A stretch of DNA of 8,842 nucleotides. It comes from Candidatus Zipacnadia bacterium (lineage in GTDB: Bacteria > Armatimonadota > Zipacnadia > Zipacnadales > Zipacnadaceae). Location of the stretch: assembly GCA_029821255.1 (NCBI GenBank), contig JALGTS010000027.1, positions 1 through 8,842 on the forward strand. Direction: 5' to 3'. Every line of letters starts with the position of its first letter. Within the stretch, counting starts at the first letter, position 1. The notes below the pieces were generated by a model that worked only from the letters and a program-made list of their open reading frames with translations, had not been told where the DNA came from and made no database searches. Positions 1 through 6,332 of this stretch are shown one piece after another. A program made the translations under genes and the position numbers.

Positions 1-440
1 TGATAATGCTGGGATCGGCGGTGCTGTATGGCCTTTATATGATTCTAACCCGGCCACTTATGCAAAAACATGGTACTCTGGTCGTCGTAGCAGTGTCGAC
101 GGTTGTCAGCAGCGTCATTCTGATACCAGCGGGATTAAGGTCGCTCACTGCCATGGCCTGGGTACAGCTTACCGGGCTTCACTGGGCGCTGCTGGCCTAC
201 ACCATCTGCTTTGCGGTTGTGTATGGGTCGATTATGTGGTATCGCAGTGTCAAGCTCGAAGGGGCCTCCCGAACGGTCCTCTACCAGTATTTAATGCCAA
301 TCGTTGTGCTGGTGGCGGCGGTTGTCTTCCTGCACGAACGGCCGACCGGCTGGCAGCTCGTCGGTATTGCTATCACGCTGGGTGGGGTTTACTTCGCTAA
401 CCAGCAGCCCGGCCCGCCACAGTCCGGGTCAGGCGCATAG
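1..440 (+). CDS. EamA-family (drug/metabolite transporter) permease, C-terminal part
   Basis: This is the C-terminal half of a membrane permease of the DMT/EamA superfamily, which export or import small metabolites across the inner membrane; the substrate cannot be read from sequence. The visible 144+ residues hold about five hydrophobic helices (from the ATG at position 6: roughly residues 1-15, 25-44, 58-78, 89-109 and 115-131). They match the second EamA repeat and end in the typical pattern GWQLVGIAITLGGVYFAN followed by a short polar tail. The reading frame is open to the left edge (an ATA codon precedes the ATG at 6), and full-length members are near 300 residues with two EamA repeats, so the ATG at 6 is probably internal and the gene is truncated by the window. 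The gene converges on ribB with only 26 bp between stops, and no clear terminator is visible there. Family assignment is firm; function is generic. Confidence 0.85.
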   Translation, partial: IMLGSAVLYGLYMILTRPLMQKHGTLVVVAVSTVVSSVILIPAGLRSLTAMAWVQLTGLHWALLAYTICFAVVYGSIMWYRSVKLEGASRTVLYQYLMPIVVLVAAVVFLHERPTGWQLVGIAITLGGVYFANQQPGPPQSGSGA

Positions 441-466
441 AAATAATGTGGGGACCTGCTAACAGC

Positions 467-1099
467 TTAGTCGTCAGCACCTACTGACTCCACGCCCACA
501 GCCAGCGCGATCTGTTCTACGGTCACCAACGGTACATTGTGAACTTTCAGGAACTGCTGGAGGGTTGCCCCTACGGCCATATGTCCGTCCGGCGCCATTA
601 TCTCACACATCGCTACTACTGGGCGCAGCTCGGCCAGTTGGGCTAAAGTGACAGCGCCCTCAGTATGACCGGCCCGATCTGCCAGGCCCTCCTCAGCTGC
701 CGCTAAGGGGAAGACATGACCGGGGCGGGCGAAATCCTCTGGGCGAGTGTCCCAGTCAGCCAGAGCCCGAATGGTGGCGGCACGATCAAAGGCCGAAACC
801 CCCGTGGTTACTGCCAGCGTGTAGTCTACCGGCATAGTAAACCGCGGCATATTCTTAGTACCAAATTGCGGCTCTAAGACGGGAATCTGCAGTTCTCTCA
901 ATCGTTGGGGGGTCATAGCGACAGTAACAATTCCCCGCGCATAGGTGAGCATAAAATTTATGCTCTCTCCACTCGCATACTGGGCAGCCTGTAATAGATC
1001 AGCTTCGCCTTCGCGGTCGGCTGAATCCAACAAGGCAACGAAGCCGCCTTGGTGGAAATGCTCTACGGCTTTGTCGAGAGGAGTAACTGTAATCGGCAA
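467..1099 (-). CDS. ribB: 3,4-dihydroxy-2-butanone 4-phosphate synthase (RibB)
   Basis: RibB converts ribulose 5-phosphate to 3,4-dihydroxy-2-butanone 4-phosphate plus formate, supplying the four-carbon unit of riboflavin; it is a cytosolic Mg-dependent homodimer. The protein keeps the family's active-site elements. Counting from the TTG at 1108, they are the acidic loop DREGEAD (residues 31-37, versus DRENEGD in E. coli), TTGVSAFDRAATIRAL (101-116), RPGHVFPL (128-135), GHTE with the catalytic His148, and CE (168-169). It is a stand-alone domain of about 210 residues, not fused to GTP cyclohydrolase II (RibA). The open frame starts at a TTG at 1108 that directly abuts an in-frame TGA. I prefer the second TTG at 1099 because AGGTGA at 1114-1109 then lies 9 nt upstream, giving 210 residues. 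No FMN riboswitch is visible in the short leader; a perfect sigma-70 promoter drives it. The start codon is the only real uncertainty. Confidence 0.9.
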   Translation of the reverse strand: MPITVTPLDKAVEHFHQGGFVALLDSADREGEADLLQAAQYASGESINFMLTYARGIVTVAMTPQRLRELQIPVLEPQFGTKNMPRFTMPVDYTLAVTTGVSAFDRAATIRALADWDTRPEDFARPGHVFPLAAAEEGLADRAGHTEGAVTLAQLAELRPVVAMCEIMAPDGHMAVGATLQQFLKVHNVPLVTVEQIALAVGVESVGADD

Positions 1100-1108
1100 C
1101 GTTCGCAA

Positions 1109-1114
1109 TCACCT
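1109..1114 (-). promoter_or_regulatory. Ribosome binding site deciding the ribB start
   Basis: On the minus strand AGGTGA (1114 to 1109) directly abuts the first possible TTG (1108) and sits 9 nt before the second TTG (1099). Normal Shine-Dalgarno spacing favours 1099. The last three bases of the site also form an in-frame TGA, which caps ribB at this point and ends a tiny upstream ORF. Confidence 0.55.
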
Positions 1115-1160
1115 GACAATCATCGCAGTGGCAGACATGGGGCTTGGCTGCTCCAGTAGC

Positions 1161-1189
1161 ATTATAAGAAGTGATAGAGTTGGTGTCAA
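1161..1189 (-). promoter_or_regulatory. Perfect-consensus sigma-70 promoter of ribB
   Basis: Read on the minus strand, TTGACA (1189-1184) is separated by exactly 17 nt from TATAAT (1166-1161), which matches the bacterial housekeeping consensus at all 12 positions. Transcription would begin near 1154, giving a leader of roughly 55 nt before the preferred TTG start of ribB. That is too short for an FMN riboswitch, and none is seen. This suggests strong, constitutive expression unless a repressor acts on it. Confidence 0.8.
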
Positions 1190-1228
1190 TGAGGGTGCTA
1201 TCTGTCGTAGTTGTAGGCAGCAATCTGG

Positions 1229-1257
1229 TTGCATACTACAAGGCGATTGGGTATAAT
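1229..1257 (+). promoter_or_regulatory. Promoter of the CAU-anticodon tRNA
   Basis: TATAAT (1252-1257) is a perfect -10 element, with TTGCAT (1229-1234) as a partial -35 element 17 nt upstream. The predicted start point near 1264 leaves about 28 nt of 5' leader before the tRNA at 1292. It lies back-to-back with the ribB promoter, so the two promoters share the 183-bp intergenic region. No separate promoter is recognisable before the STAND gene, so this one may also feed it. Confidence 0.65.
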
Positions 1258-1291
1258 ATAGGCATCGGATAAAGAGAATCGCTTAGTCTTT

Positions 1292-1366
1292 GGGCCTGTA
1301 GCTCAGCGGCAGAGCAGTCGGCTCATAACCGATCGGTCGGTGGTTCGAATCCGCCCAGGCCCACCA
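1292..1366 (+). tRNA. tRNA with CAU anticodon (tRNA-Ile2 or elongator tRNA-Met)
   Basis: The 75-nt sequence folds into a complete cloverleaf. The acceptor stem is GGGCCTG/CAGGCCC, the D stem GCTC/GAGC, and the anticodon stem GTCGG/CCGAT around the loop CTCATAA (anticodon CAT). A 5-nt variable loop (CGGTC) follows, then the T arm GGTGG-TTCGAAT-CCGCC, discriminator A and an encoded CCA. The G1-C72 pair rules out a normal bacterial initiator tRNA, which has a mismatch there. CAU is used by both elongator tRNA-Met and the lysidine-modified tRNA-Ile2 that reads AUA. C4-G69 and C5-G68 in the acceptor stem match determinants described for the E. coli lysidine synthetase TilS, so Ile2 is somewhat more likely. 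The identity remains open. Confidence 0.93.
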
Positions 1367-1383
1367 TTGAGGTGCAAATGTCG

Positions 1384-1427
1384 ACCACTCTCCCCAGCGG
1401 TAGCACTTTAGGATCTGGTGGAGTGGT
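1384..1427 (+). repeat. Imperfect hairpin between the tRNA and the STAND gene
   Basis: ACCACTC (1384-1390) pairs perfectly with GAGTGGT (1421-1427). After a small internal loop, CCAG (1394-1397) pairs with CTGG (1415-1418). It is followed only by TTTC, without a real T-tract, so it is a poor intrinsic terminator and could equally be a processing or partial read-through structure between tRNA and mRNA. No promoter and no clear ribosome binding site for the STAND gene is visible in 1367-1470. Confidence 0.4.
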
Positions 1428-1470
1428 TTCAATATTGTTGAGGCTTACTGTTCACAATTAGCCTCGGCTG

Positions 1471-4400
1471 ATGCCAATGCTGGGAACTATTGCCGACCAC
1501 ATTATGTCGCGACGGCACACGCTGGGCCGCCATGTATTGTTCATCGGGAGTGCCGTTCGTATACCCCCCGCAGACCGCGAAGTCTACCTCCTTCTCGAGG
1601 ACTTAGCTCGCCAGCATATCGGCGAGGACTTCCAACATCTGCCGGTCGAGCGGCGTGGGCCAGCGGCAGTGGCTGAATTTGCCCGCCGGGTACCCGACCA
1701 GGCGCAGCGTTGTCAGCTACTACGGGAGAGACTCAATGATGCCCGCCCGGCTGAAGGCCACTTGCAATTGGCCCGGCTGATTCAGGATGGCTACTTTCCG
1801 ACCATATTTACCATGGAGCCTCATGGGCTCTTGGAAGACGCGCTCAGCGCACGTCATCTGGAGCCAGAAACCGACTATCATCTGTTGGTTGCCGGCATTG
1901 ATGATGTGGAGACGATATCGGTAGCTCTGGAGGACTCCTCGCGGGTGGTAGTGGTAAAATGTGGCGGTGATATAGCCAGTAAACGCTTGCCCCTGACTCC
2001 CGAGGAAATCCGCCAAGAACTGGAGCCTATAAGCGAGATCATTGGGGAGGCCTTCGGGGTGATGTGCATATGTACGGCTTACAGCAACCGCGACGAGCCG
2101 TTCCTGGACTTTGTGCCTAACGAAGGCGGCAAAGTCTTCTGGGTTAACCGCCAGGTACCTACTGCCGATGAACAGATGTACACTCAGCTTAAACTGGAGA
2201 GTCCTGCTAGTATGGAGTTTCATAGCTTGCAACCCAAGGTAGTCCGATGGCTGAGCCAGCGCCAGTCCCAGCGCCATCTGCTGGTGCGGGAGGCCGGTTC
2301 ATTTAATGACTTCTTTGCCCGGTTGCGCGACCGCTTCCAGTATCGCAAACACGCTAGCCGGCACCAGCGCAGAGACCTTACTGTGCTCCGAGGCGGGCCG
2401 TACCGCTTCCTGGATCACTTTGATACCGAGGATTCGGATTTCTTCTTTGGCCGAGACCAAGAGATTTCACAGCTCATAGACCTCATCAGCCAACATCGTC
2501 TGACCATACTATTTGGGCGATCGGGCATCGGTAAGACCTCACTTATCAAGGCCGGAGTGATAGCGAGGCTGCTGGGCCGTCACGAGGAATACCAGGATGC
2601 TGTTGGGGTTTGGCTGCCAATCTATGCTCGCTGCGAGGACGAGCCCATAGCCAACATCCGCCAAGCTGCGCTGGAGATAGCGGAGGAAGAGAACTATGAT
2701 ATAGGCGAGGTTGCTGATTCGGATGAGCTGGCTGTTCTGCTCGCGACACTTGCTACAGTCTCCTCCCGGCGCATTGTGGTATTCCTGGATCAGGCCGAGG
2801 AACTCTTCGTCAAACTGGGGGACGCCGTACGCGATAGTTCTATTCAGCAGCTCCAACAATGTCTGGCTGTAGTGGGGGAGAACATCAGGCTGGTATTGAG
2901 CATCCGCGAAGACTACCTTGGTGAGCTTTATGAACTTAGGGATAAGTTCCCTGGTATAATGGAGAATCTGTATCGGCTGCACAAGCTGGACAAGCAGCAG
3001 GCCGAACAGGCCATTGTCCAACCTGCGGAGAACTTCGGCGTGCACGTGGAGCGAAAATTGGTCGACCGCTTGGTAGAAGATCTGGCCCGCGAAGGAGTCG
3101 AACCGGTTGAGCTTCAGATCGTCTGCGATCGGCTGTATGAAGAGAAATCAGCCGGCTCAGACACTATCACTCAACGCGATTATGAGAAGTTGGGTGGTGC
3201 TTCCAAGATACTTGGTGAATACCTGGACTATGCTCTGAGTCAGTTGCCTATGCTGGAACGGCGGATAGCTCGGGCTATTCTCAAACAGATGGCAGTCTCT
3301 TCGGAACTAAAGGCGGCGCGTTCGTTGGAACGAATAGCGCGGGAAGTAGGGCAAAATACCCGCTCGGTTGAGCGAGTGATGGCCAAGTTAGTGGATTTCC
3401 GACTGTTACGGGGGCTGGGCAAGGACAAAAAGCGCAACTATGAGCTAATCCATGAGCAGCTTATCCGGCAGGTCGATGAATGGATGTCGGAGGAGGAGCT
3501 GAAGCTGCGCGACGTCCAAGACCTGCTTACTCGGGAGCTTAACAACTTTCAGAAATTCGGCCTGCTAATGGGCAGTGAAGAGCTACATATCATTAACGAT
3601 CACCGCCAGGAGCTTAGTATTTCGCCCGAGGAGATGGAGCTGATCCTGCGCAGTGCGGTCCATCACGATTTTGAGGTAGAATATTGGTTTTCTCGTGCTG
3701 ATGAGTTGGAAGCAGCCAAGTACTCCGTACTCAGCTCTCTGTTAACTGACGAGGACCGCAAGGTCCGGCTGGTGGCTTACCGGCACATTGAGGATCACCT
3801 CGACGAAAGTCTCATACCTGCACTTGCCGCAGGGCTTGACTGCGATGAGCCCGAGGTGCGCAATTTAGCTGCCCAATATCTACGTGGGATGAAACGGGAG
3901 TTAAACAGTTGGTTGCGCTCAGGGGATGGACGCCAGCAGATAGTGGCTGCTCGAGGGCTGGGCTATGTTGCAGCTAACGATCAGCGCCCGGCGCCGGCAC
4001 TTATTGAAACTCTCAGCGACGAACATCCCGAATTAACTGCGGAAGTTGTCCATTACTTAAGAAGGACAGACAGCCCCCGCAATATATCAATCCTTATCAA
4101 CCGTCTTACTTCCGAGCCAGATGTGCCTTGGGCAGTTGCCTATGCGCTTGGGCAGCTCTGTTCGGCAGAGGCCGGACTTAGCCGGCTGCAACAAGCTGTG
4201 CGCAACAAAGCCCAAAACGCCCGCCTGCAGTATGCTGCAGCAGTGGCCTATACCCAGCGCCGCGAATTCGCGGAAGCCAGAAGGCACTTGGAGCGTGCCA
4301 AACGGCTCGCCTCTGGTTCTACCGCTGCCAGGTACTTGGCTGATGCCGACCAGGCTGTACAGGCGGTTCAGCAACAGGAGGCCGCGCCTACTGACCGGTG

Positions 4401-5421
4401 GGCCATGTTTGCTGGTGACCCGGCCCATCATGGCTTTAGTGAACAGGCTATCAACCCACCTTTGCGTGAGGTCTGGTCTACTCGAGCCGAAGGTGAGGTG
4501 GTGGCATCGCCGGTTACCGCTGCCGGTCGTCTCTACATTGGCGCTCGCAATGGCACCTTCTTCGCGTTAGACCGTGCTGAAGGGCACATACTATGGACCT
4601 TTGCTGCCGGCGATCGTATAGAAGGGGCTGCCGCGCTCGCTGGAGATCTGGTGATGTTTGGTGCTGGCGACGGGAGGTTATATGCCTTGAACCAGGCTAC
4701 CGGCCAACGGCAATGGGAACGACCCCTAAGTGGCCCGATAAGGGGAGCCTGTACGGTAGAGGGCAGTCAGCTTTTCGTCGGGGACGAAGGGGGGACGTTA
4801 TGGGCGATAGACTGGGCTACAGGCACTATTAACTGGCAAATGGCAACTGATCAGGAGATAATCTCTGCTCCGGCCGTCGGTGAAGGTATGGTGGTGGTAG
4901 GCTCGTGGGATAGTGGATTGTATGCTGCAAGTCGTAGCGATGGCCAATTGCGCTGGAGATTGGATACTGACGGGCCTATTTCCTGCTCCCCTACTATAAG
5001 TGGGTCAACAGTATTCTGCGGGTCGGACGACTTCTCGATCTATGCCGTCGACCTGGCCTCCGGTCAGGTCAAGTGGCAAGTTGACGTCGGTGGCATGATC
5101 AGGTCAGCACCAGCTATTGCTGGTGACCGCCTGGTCTTTGGTAGCACCGACGGGAGTGTGTACTGCCTGGATGCTAATACCGGAGAGCAGTTGTGGCAAT
5201 ATACCACCGCCGAAGAGGTCCTGGCCTCTGCTACTATCGCTGACCAGGTCGTCTACATCGGCTCTAAAGACGGGATTCTATATGCTCTGGACCTGGCCAA
5301 TGGCCAGGTAAAGTGGGAACATCATACCGTTTACGGAATCTATTCCACCCCATGTGTCGCTGCAGGTGCTCTGTACATCGCTATTGCTCACCATTATGTG
5401 TCAGCCTTTGCCCCTCAATAG
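1471..5421 (+). CDS. Multidomain STAND NTPase: degenerate SIR2-like domain, nSTAND1, winged helix, HEAT/TPR helices, PQQ-type beta-propeller
   Basis: This 1316-residue protein is probably a cytosolic signal-transduction or conflict-system STAND ATPase that oligomerises when its C-terminal sensor meets a ligand. Domains in order: a SIR2-like Rossmann domain (about 20-290), recognised by HVLFIGSA (21-28), the FTMEPHGLLEDAL segment (113-125), VVVKCGGDI (160-168) and TAYSNRDEP (202-210); an nSTAND1 NTPase (about 308-590) with DFFFGRDQEI (323-332), Walker A GRSGIGKTS (349-357, Lys355), Walker B VVFLDQAEELF (436-446, Asp440) and SIRED (477-481); a winged helix (about 597-668) ending in ELIHEQLI (658-665); HEAT-like helices (about 745-905); a TPR-like pair (about 917-950); and an eight-module PQQ-type propeller (1008-1316) introduced by WAMFAGDPAHHGFS (977-990). 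The SIR2-like part lacks the family's catalytic Asn, Asp and His. No Shine-Dalgarno supports the ATG at 1471; Met3 or Met12 (1504) are alternatives, and an in-frame TAG at 1459 excludes earlier starts. Family and architecture are well supported. The role as an antiphage or regulatory protein is inference. Confidence 0.88.
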   Translation: MPMLGTIADHIMSRRHTLGRHVLFIGSAVRIPPADREVYLLLEDLARQHIGEDFQHLPVERRGPAAVAEFARRVPDQAQRCQLLRERLNDARPAEGHLQLARLIQDGYFPTIFTMEPHGLLEDALSARHLEPETDYHLLVAGIDDVETISVALEDSSRVVVVKCGGDIASKRLPLTPEEIRQELEPISEIIGEAFGVMCICTAYSNRDEPFLDFVPNEGGKVFWVNRQVPTADEQMYTQLKLESPASMEFHSLQPKVVRWLSQRQSQRHLLVREAGSFNDFFARLRDRFQYRKHASRHQRRDLTVLRGGPYRFLDHFDTEDSDFFFGRDQEISQLIDLISQHRLTILFGRSGIGKTSLIKAGVIARLLGRHEEYQDAVGVWLPIYARCEDEPIANIRQAALEIAEEENYDIGEVADSDELAVLLATLATVSSRRIVVFLDQAEELFVKLGDAVRDSSIQQLQQCLAVVGENIRLVLSIREDYLGELYELRDKFPGIMENLYRLHKLDKQQAEQAIVQPAENFGVHVERKLVDRLVEDLAREGVEPVELQIVCDRLYEEKSAGSDTITQRDYEKLGGASKILGEYLDYALSQLPMLERRIARAILKQMAVSSELKAARSLERIAREVGQNTRSVERVMAKLVDFRLLRGLGKDKKRNYELIHEQLIRQVDEWMSEEELKLRDVQDLLTRELNNFQKFGLLMGSEELHIINDHRQELSISPEEMELILRSAVHHDFEVEYWFSRADELEAAKYSVLSSLLTDEDRKVRLVAYRHIEDHLDESLIPALAAGLDCDEPEVRNLAAQYLRGMKRELNSWLRSGDGRQQIVAARGLGYVAANDQRPAPALIETLSDEHPELTAEVVHYLRRTDSPRNISILINRLTSEPDVPWAVAYALGQLCSAEAGLSRLQQAVRNKAQNARLQYAAAVAYTQRREFAEARRHLERAKRLASGSTAARYLADADQAVQAVQQQEAAPTDRWAMFAGDPAHHGFSEQAINPPLREVWSTRAEGEVVASPVTAAGRLYIGARNGTFFALDRAEGHILWTFAAGDRIEGAAALAGDLVMFGAGDGRLYALNQATGQRQWERPLSGPIRGACTVEGSQLFVGDEGGTLWAIDWATGTINWQMATDQEIISAPAVGEGMVVVGSWDSGLYAASRSDGQLRWRLDTDGPISCSPTISGSTVFCGSDDFSIYAVDLASGQVKWQVDVGGMIRSAPAIAGDRLVFGSTDGSVYCLDANTGEQLWQYTTAEEVLASATIADQVVYIGSKDGILYALDLANGQVKWEHHTVYGIYSTPCVAAGALYIAIAHHYVSAFAPQ
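4492..5418 (+). repeat. Eight tandem 40-residue PQQ/propeller modules in the STAND protein
   Basis: Residues 1008-1316 divide into eight consecutive modules of 39-40 residues (the last about 30). Each follows the pattern of a hydrophobic strand with (S/A)-(A/S)-P, then a V-x-V-G-S strand, DG-x-(L/V)-YA-(L/V)-D, and a closing (T/S)-G-x-x-x-W. Module starts are near residues 1008, 1047, 1087, 1127, 1167, 1207, 1247 and 1287. The last module lacks its terminal W strand, and the segment REVWSTRA (999-1006) ahead of module 1 can supply it, closing the ring in the usual propeller fashion. This fits an eight-bladed propeller such as those of BamB and quinoprotein dehydrogenases. Known quinoprotein catalytic residues were not identified, so a ligand-binding or recognition role is more likely. 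Confidence 0.85.
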
Positions 5422-5422
5422 C

Positions 5423-6307
5423 GTGCTTGGTGCCAGTCGCTTGAGCAAGCTCGTTGGGCCGCCGGGCCTCGGAATTTGCCTGGTTGCTGCCGGCGTGGTT
5501 GTGGTAATGCTCAGTGGTTGCCAGTGGGCCGGACCGTTTGACCAGATGCGAAAAGACTTTGTGGCGCTGCGGTATATCAAGACAGCATTCCAGGCAGCAA
5601 GCGAGCCGGTTGACGTAGAGGCGGCCGTCCACGCTGCCACGCGAGCAGTCAAGCTGGCTCCCGACAATGCAACTGTGCTCGACCGTGCTGGTCAGATCTA
5701 TCTCTACACTGAACAATATCAGCAGGCTCTGGCGACATTGCAGAAAGCGCGCCGCTACACCGGCGAGCAGTACCTCTACGAGATAGGTAGTTGTTTGTTG
5801 CACACCGGCCAGCAGGGAAAGGGGATTGCCTACCTGACAAGGCATTTAGCAAATGTTAAGTTTGACTACTATGCGGGCAATATCTCTGGGAGCGAGTATG
5901 CTCTGCAGCTAAATAACGTGGGGTACACCTATGCCGAGGCTGGCTTACAGCTGCACAAGGCTTTGAAACTAACGAGGCAAGCAGTAAGTTTCGATCCGCT
6001 GAATCCGGCTTTTGTTGACAGTCTGGGATGGGTTTACTACAAGCTGAATGACTTTAAAAATGCCAGCTTTTATCTGGAGCGAGCGGTCAGGCAATCACTG
6101 CACCAGCCAAATGCGGAACTGAACTACCACTTGGCTATGGTCTACATGCGCTTGGGGCGCCGTACCGATGCCCTCCGTGAATTGAAACGAGCCCTACATA
6201 TTCGGCCGGGTTATCCAGCGGCCGAACGTGAGTTGCGCAGGCTACATTGGGAGCTGGTCCCGCCGATGTATGCTCTCAAAAGCACTGATGAGGTTCTGCG
6301 AGAATAG
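5423..6307 (+). CDS. TPR-repeat lipoprotein
   Basis: This is a secreted, lipid-anchored tetratricopeptide-repeat protein of about 294 residues. From the GTG at 5423 it has a basic N-region (Arg6, Lys9), a hydrophobic stretch (about 15-30) and a lipobox LSGC with the lipidated Cys33. Residue +2 is Gln, not Asp, compatible with outer-membrane sorting if the cell is diderm. At least five helical repeats follow (about 66-110, 116-145, 161-193, 197-225, 231-263), including the common block LNNVGYTYAEAG and VDSLGWVYYKLNDFKNA. Such proteins usually act as scaffolds; no enzymatic residues are seen. The frame opens earlier (first start near 5354, ATG also at 5396), but those starts overlap the STAND gene and lack a Shine-Dalgarno. 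GTG at 5423 falls 1 nt after the upstream stop, and TTG at 5441 is another option. The tight junction implies co-transcription and probably translational coupling with the STAND gene. Function beyond scaffolding is unknown. Confidence 0.8.
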   Translation: MLGASRLSKLVGPPGLGICLVAAGVVVVMLSGCQWAGPFDQMRKDFVALRYIKTAFQAASEPVDVEAAVHAATRAVKLAPDNATVLDRAGQIYLYTEQYQQALATLQKARRYTGEQYLYEIGSCLLHTGQQGKGIAYLTRHLANVKFDYYAGNISGSEYALQLNNVGYTYAEAGLQLHKALKLTRQAVSFDPLNPAFVDSLGWVYYKLNDFKNASFYLERAVRQSLHQPNAELNYHLAMVYMRLGRRTDALRELKRALHIRPGYPAAERELRRLHWELVPPMYALKSTDEVLRE

Positions 6308-6317
6308 TTCTGACCTG

Positions 6318-6324
6318 AAAGGAG
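6318..6324 (+). promoter_or_regulatory. Ribosome binding site deciding the aminotransferase start
   Basis: AAAGGAG lies 8 nt before the ATG at 6333. The open frame extends back to 6228 inside the lipoprotein gene, but this site and family alignment fix 6333 as the start. Confidence 0.85.
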
Positions 6325-6332
6325 TACAGACT

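Noticed and set aside
1109..1138. In-frame TGA before ribB as a sign of UGA recoding (all six complete or 3'-complete genes end in TAA or TAG)
   Set aside because: RibB has its normal length without the upstream codons, no TGA is needed inside any gene, Trp uses TGG throughout, and six stops are too few to infer a code change.
1109..1160. Search for an FMN riboswitch in the ribB leader
   Set aside because: The leader is about 50 nt and lacks the conserved RFN-element blocks.
999..1223. Minus-strand 74-codon frame containing CHCDDC, overlapping the 5' end of ribB
   Set aside because: It runs out of frame through the ribB promoter and coding region, its start lies upstream of the predicted transcription start, and the short Cys motif is not embedded in any domain.
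4087..4832. Several 80-150 codon frames on both strands inside the STAND gene
   Set aside because: They are shadows of a long frame with strong domain content, have no ribosome binding sites, and show no recognisable protein.
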